Source: Candidatus Omnitrophota bacterium (GTDB lineage Bacteria; Omnitrophota; Gorgyraeia; Duberdicusellales; 4484-171). From it: a stretch of 7,227 nucleotides of DNA. The position numbers and the translations under genes are program-made. Below, piece by piece: positions 5,122 through 7,227 of the stretch; position 1 is the stretch's first letter; each line of letters starts with the position of its first letter. The notes beneath the pieces were generated by a model that was given only the letters and a program-made list of their open reading frames with translations, was not told where the DNA came from and ran no database searches. Where the stretch lies: assembly GCA_030631705.1 (NCBI GenBank), contig DAOVKQ010000029.1:1-7227 (forward strand). The letters are read 5' to 3'.

Positions 5122-6248
5122 CCGGTTAAAAGCTCCTGATAAATTCTTTCGGTTTGACTCACCATTCTTTCATCCGACCAATATGTTAAATTCAGCTTTT
5201 CTCTCGCGGCTATAACCTTTTCACTCCACTGTCCATAACCATCCAGTACTGTGAGAACCGCATCAGCTATGGCTTTTGCGTCTTTACACTTAAAGATAAT
5301 ACCGTTATTATAATTGTCCAGAATATCCGAAACGCCCTCCGTATCCGTAACAACCGCCGGCACGCCGGACATCACCGCCTCAATTACTGCCAAAGGCAAC
5401 CCTTCCCACAGAGAGGTAATGACCAAAACAGATGTGCGGGAAAAAAGCCCGGACACATCGCCTATCCAGCCACCCAAAGAGACATGCTCTGTTAATTCTC
5501 GTTTGGAAATTTGCCGGCTAATACTTTTACGCAAAGGGCCGTCACCTACGATAGAGAATTTTATATCCGTCCTTTTATCCAAAATCAGCCTTACCGCCTC
5601 CAAAAAATAAATTAAGCCTTTCTGGGGTTTCAAGCAAGATATATTCGTTACCAAATTAGCAGGAGGAAAATTAGATTTTCTTTTCAAAAAAACACTTTCT
5701 ACCCAGTTTATATCTACCCCGTAGTGTATTATAGCAAACTTGTCGGGAGAACTAATTATTTTTTTGATACCTTTACGTAAATCCGCGTATGAGACAACAA
5801 TTATTTTTTTTGTAATACTCACCGTAATCTTTTCTAAAAAAATATACAGGCAATACAACAACGGATTCATAAACCTATGGAAAGGCCAGCCGTGAACCGT
5901 ATAAACAACATTCTTTACACCGGCTAAATGGGCCGCCCATCTTCCTAAAATAGATGCTTTAGGCGAATGGGTATGAACTATATCAAATTTATTTTTTCTG
6001 ATATAAAAATATAACTTTAAAAAGGTAATTAAATCACTTAAAGGGCTGATATTCCTCACCAGCTGAGGGATAAATTTTATATGCAAAAAAGGAACTTTAG
6101 AAAATTCCTTTTTAAGATAACCGCAGCTGCCCGCGCATAAATATACCGAGTACCTTTGGGAATCTAAACCTTTTATAATTGAAAGCAGCTGTTTCTGTGC
6201 TCCTCCCAATTCTAAATGAGTGATTACAAAAAGAATCCTTTTTTTCAT
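5118..6248 (-). CDS. GT4-type glycosyltransferase, GT-B fold
   Basis: About 376 residues from the ATG at 6248, soluble or membrane-associated, probably adding a sugar from a nucleotide donor to a lipid-linked glycan. The N-terminal Rossmann domain starts with KKRILFVITHLELGGAQKQL (residues 2-21), typical of GT4 enzymes with the glycine-rich acceptor loop, followed by DIVHTHSPKASILGR (89-103) and VYTVHGWPFHRF (115-126). The C-terminal domain has SCLKPQKGL (204-212), VGDGPLR (234-240) and the E-x7-E motif in WEGLPLAVIEA (281-291; Glu282 and Glu290), which binds the donor nucleotide sugar. An in-frame GTG at 6272 would add 8 residues and has an AGG 5 bases before it. The ATG is preferred because family proteins begin at this point, although its GGA is only 2 bases away, so the start is uncertain. 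Its stop overlaps the start of the sugar-phosphate transferase. Donor and linkage cannot be read from sequence. Confidence 0.9.
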   Translation of the reverse strand: MKKRILFVITHLELGGAQKQLLSIIKGLDSQRYSVYLCAGSCGYLKKEFSKVPFLHIKFIPQLVRNISPLSDLITFLKLYFYIRKNKFDIVHTHSPKASILGRWAAHLAGVKNVVYTVHGWPFHRFMNPLLYCLYIFLEKITVSITKKIIVVSYADLRKGIKKIISSPDKFAIIHYGVDINWVESVFLKRKSNFPPANLVTNISCLKPQKGLIYFLEAVRLILDKRTDIKFSIVGDGPLRKSISRQISKRELTEHVSLGGWIGDVSGLFSRTSVLVITSLWEGLPLAVIEAVMSGVPAVVTDTEGVSDILDNYNNGIIFKCKDAKAIADAVLTVLDGYGQWSEKVIAAREKLNLTYWSDERMVSQTERIYQELLTG

Positions 6249-6309
6249 TGTCCGATTATGGCGTTGTTGCACCAGCGCCTGATTGCAATGATTGAAAACA
6301 TTAATAATT

Positions 6310-7227
6310 TTAATCTCTGGAATCAGGGACTGTTACGTTTTGCAACAATCCCATTATACCGGCAATTTTATCTTTATAAGCCTTAAAACAGAGAGCATCG
6401 GGGATATAAAGCTTATTTGCGCCCTTAAACGTCCCGTCTTCAGGCCCCCGAAGCGCTTTTAATATTCCCTCAATAGTAAAATCCTCTCCTGAGCCGAATA
6501 TTTTGTAAACTTCCTTTAATCCGCCGCTCCTCGGGTAAAAAACCTTTTTACCGAAAGCAAGCGCTTCCGCCACAGCTATACCAAACGGCTCTTTTCGCTT
6601 AAAAGGAAATACACAGATATCAGCCGCACAAATAACCTTGCTGATATCTTCAACGTAACCCAGAAAAAAAACGTTCTTAAGCTCTTCTTCCCTGATTATT
6701 TTTTCTATGTTCCTTTTGTACAGTCTGCTTCTTAAATTATTAACTGAAATACCTCCGGCAATAACTAAAAATAAATTTTTAGTTTTTTTAAAAGTATTTT
6801 TGATATCCCGTATGAATTCATATTGGCCTTTTGAAGGATGAATACGGGAAATTAAAGCAATAACTGTTGAACTAGGGGGTAAATTTAACTCTTCTTTTGC
6901 GCTAAAAGAACCATATATTTTATAATCATTTTCATCCAGAGGCTCGTAGCTCACTGTTGCTTTATCACTTAAAGAAAGTTCATTTTTAATAGCTTCTGAC
7001 TGGCATATTATTGTATCGCAGAACCTTTCAGCATATCTGCCTAAAGTTTTATTTAATAATCCCTGCGGAAAAAACTCCCTTATAAACCAAACATTTTTTC
7101 TTCCGGAAAGCTTGGCCACAATTGCGGGAAAAATTAAAAGAAGGCTGTTTGAGCAAATTATATCTATTTTTTTAAAAATAACATAAAAGAAAAAATAAAC
7201 AATGTTTAAAATTAAAAGAGGGATAAA
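6310..7227 (-). CDS. GT4-type glycosyltransferase, 5' end outside window
   Basis: The reading frame stays open to the window edge, so 305 C-terminal residues are visible and the start is missing. The first GTG candidate, at 7119, is internal, because the 36 codons upstream encode family-like sequence (IDIICSNSLLL, then LSGRKNVWFIREFFP). Visible motifs, numbered from the window edge: a CQSEAIKNEL stretch (75-84) ending the N-terminal domain, LISRIHPSKGQYEFI (125-139) for donor phosphate binding, VFFLGYVEDI (186-195) and KEPFGIAVAEALA (212-224) with the E-x7-E pair Glu213 and Glu221. The gene lies 61 bases before the ATG of the next glycosyltransferase, and no terminator or promoter is obvious between, so co-transcription is likely. 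It should act in the same polysaccharide pathway; acceptor and sugar are unknown. Confidence 0.88.
   Translation of the reverse strand, partial: FIPLLILNIVYFFFYVIFKKIDIICSNSLLLIFPAIVAKLSGRKNVWFIREFFPQGLLNKTLGRYAERFCDTIICQSEAIKNELSLSDKATVSYEPLDENDYKIYGSFSAKEELNLPPSSTVIALISRIHPSKGQYEFIRDIKNTFKKTKNLFLVIAGGISVNNLRSRLYKRNIEKIIREEELKNVFFLGYVEDISKVICAADICVFPFKRKEPFGIAVAEALAFGKKVFYPRSGGLKEVYKIFGSGEDFTIEGILKALRGPEDGTFKGANKLYIPDALCFKAYKDKIAGIMGLLQNVTVPDSRD

Noticed and set aside
5314..5610. Plus-strand open frame of 98 codons
   Set aside because: Antisense to the conserved C-terminal half of a GT4 glycosyltransferase; Ser/Thr/Pro-rich shadow translation.
6245..6301. Small 18-codon minus-strand frame between the two glycosyltransferases, ending in ATGA with the next ATG
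   Set aside because: Attractive as a coupling peptide, but it has no ribosome binding site and no recognisable sequence; chance is likely.

Overview
This window reads as a chromosomal fragment from a diderm (outer-membrane) bacterium with AT-rich DNA. Every convincing gene lies on the minus strand, so transcription runs from high to low coordinates. The combination of inner-membrane platform proteins of the type IV pilus/type II secretion (T4P/T2S) superfamily, an ExeA-type ATPase and a lipid-linked polysaccharide locus requires an outer membrane. The fused PilM-PilN protein and compact domain forms would suit a poorly cultured lineage such as Omnitrophota or a relative, but that placement is a guess and was not tested.

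Region A (7227 to 4141) is the end of a polysaccharide locus. It holds a GT4-type glycosyltransferase whose 5' end lies outside the window, a second complete GT4-type glycosyltransferase, and a multi-pass membrane protein of the WecA/MraY sugar-phosphate transferase family. The last two overlap by ATGA and form an operon. The transferase is odd: it has Asn where the conserved Asp of the MGD-x-GS motif should be, and its C-terminal His-His motif is altered.

Region B (about 4140 to 1947) begins with a 189-base gap that carries a good sigma70-like promoter and a long leader. It drives a 485-residue protein joining a PilM-like cytoplasmic domain to a PilN-like membrane and periplasmic part (GspL architecture). 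A PilO/GspM-like protein follows, with one base between the genes and a TTG start behind a clear Shine-Dalgarno site. Together they would form the inner-membrane assembly platform of a pilus or secretion machine.

Region C (1946 to 1) begins with a 142-base gap holding a second promoter (perfect TTGACA) overlapped by a long, near-perfect palindrome. It drives a three-gene unit: a 75-residue MerR-type DNA-binding protein without an effector domain, an ExeA/GspA-type AAA+ ATPase (ATGA overlap), and a single-pass protein with a GspB/GspC/PilP-like periplasmic domain. A Shine-Dalgarno-like site at the left edge suggests another gene just outside; a secretin (GspD/PilQ) would be the natural candidate.

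Interpretation: regions B and C probably encode parts of one envelope-spanning machine under two promoters, with the second module possibly autoregulated by the small MerR protein. No RNA genes, CRISPR arrays, insertion sequences or phage genes were seen.
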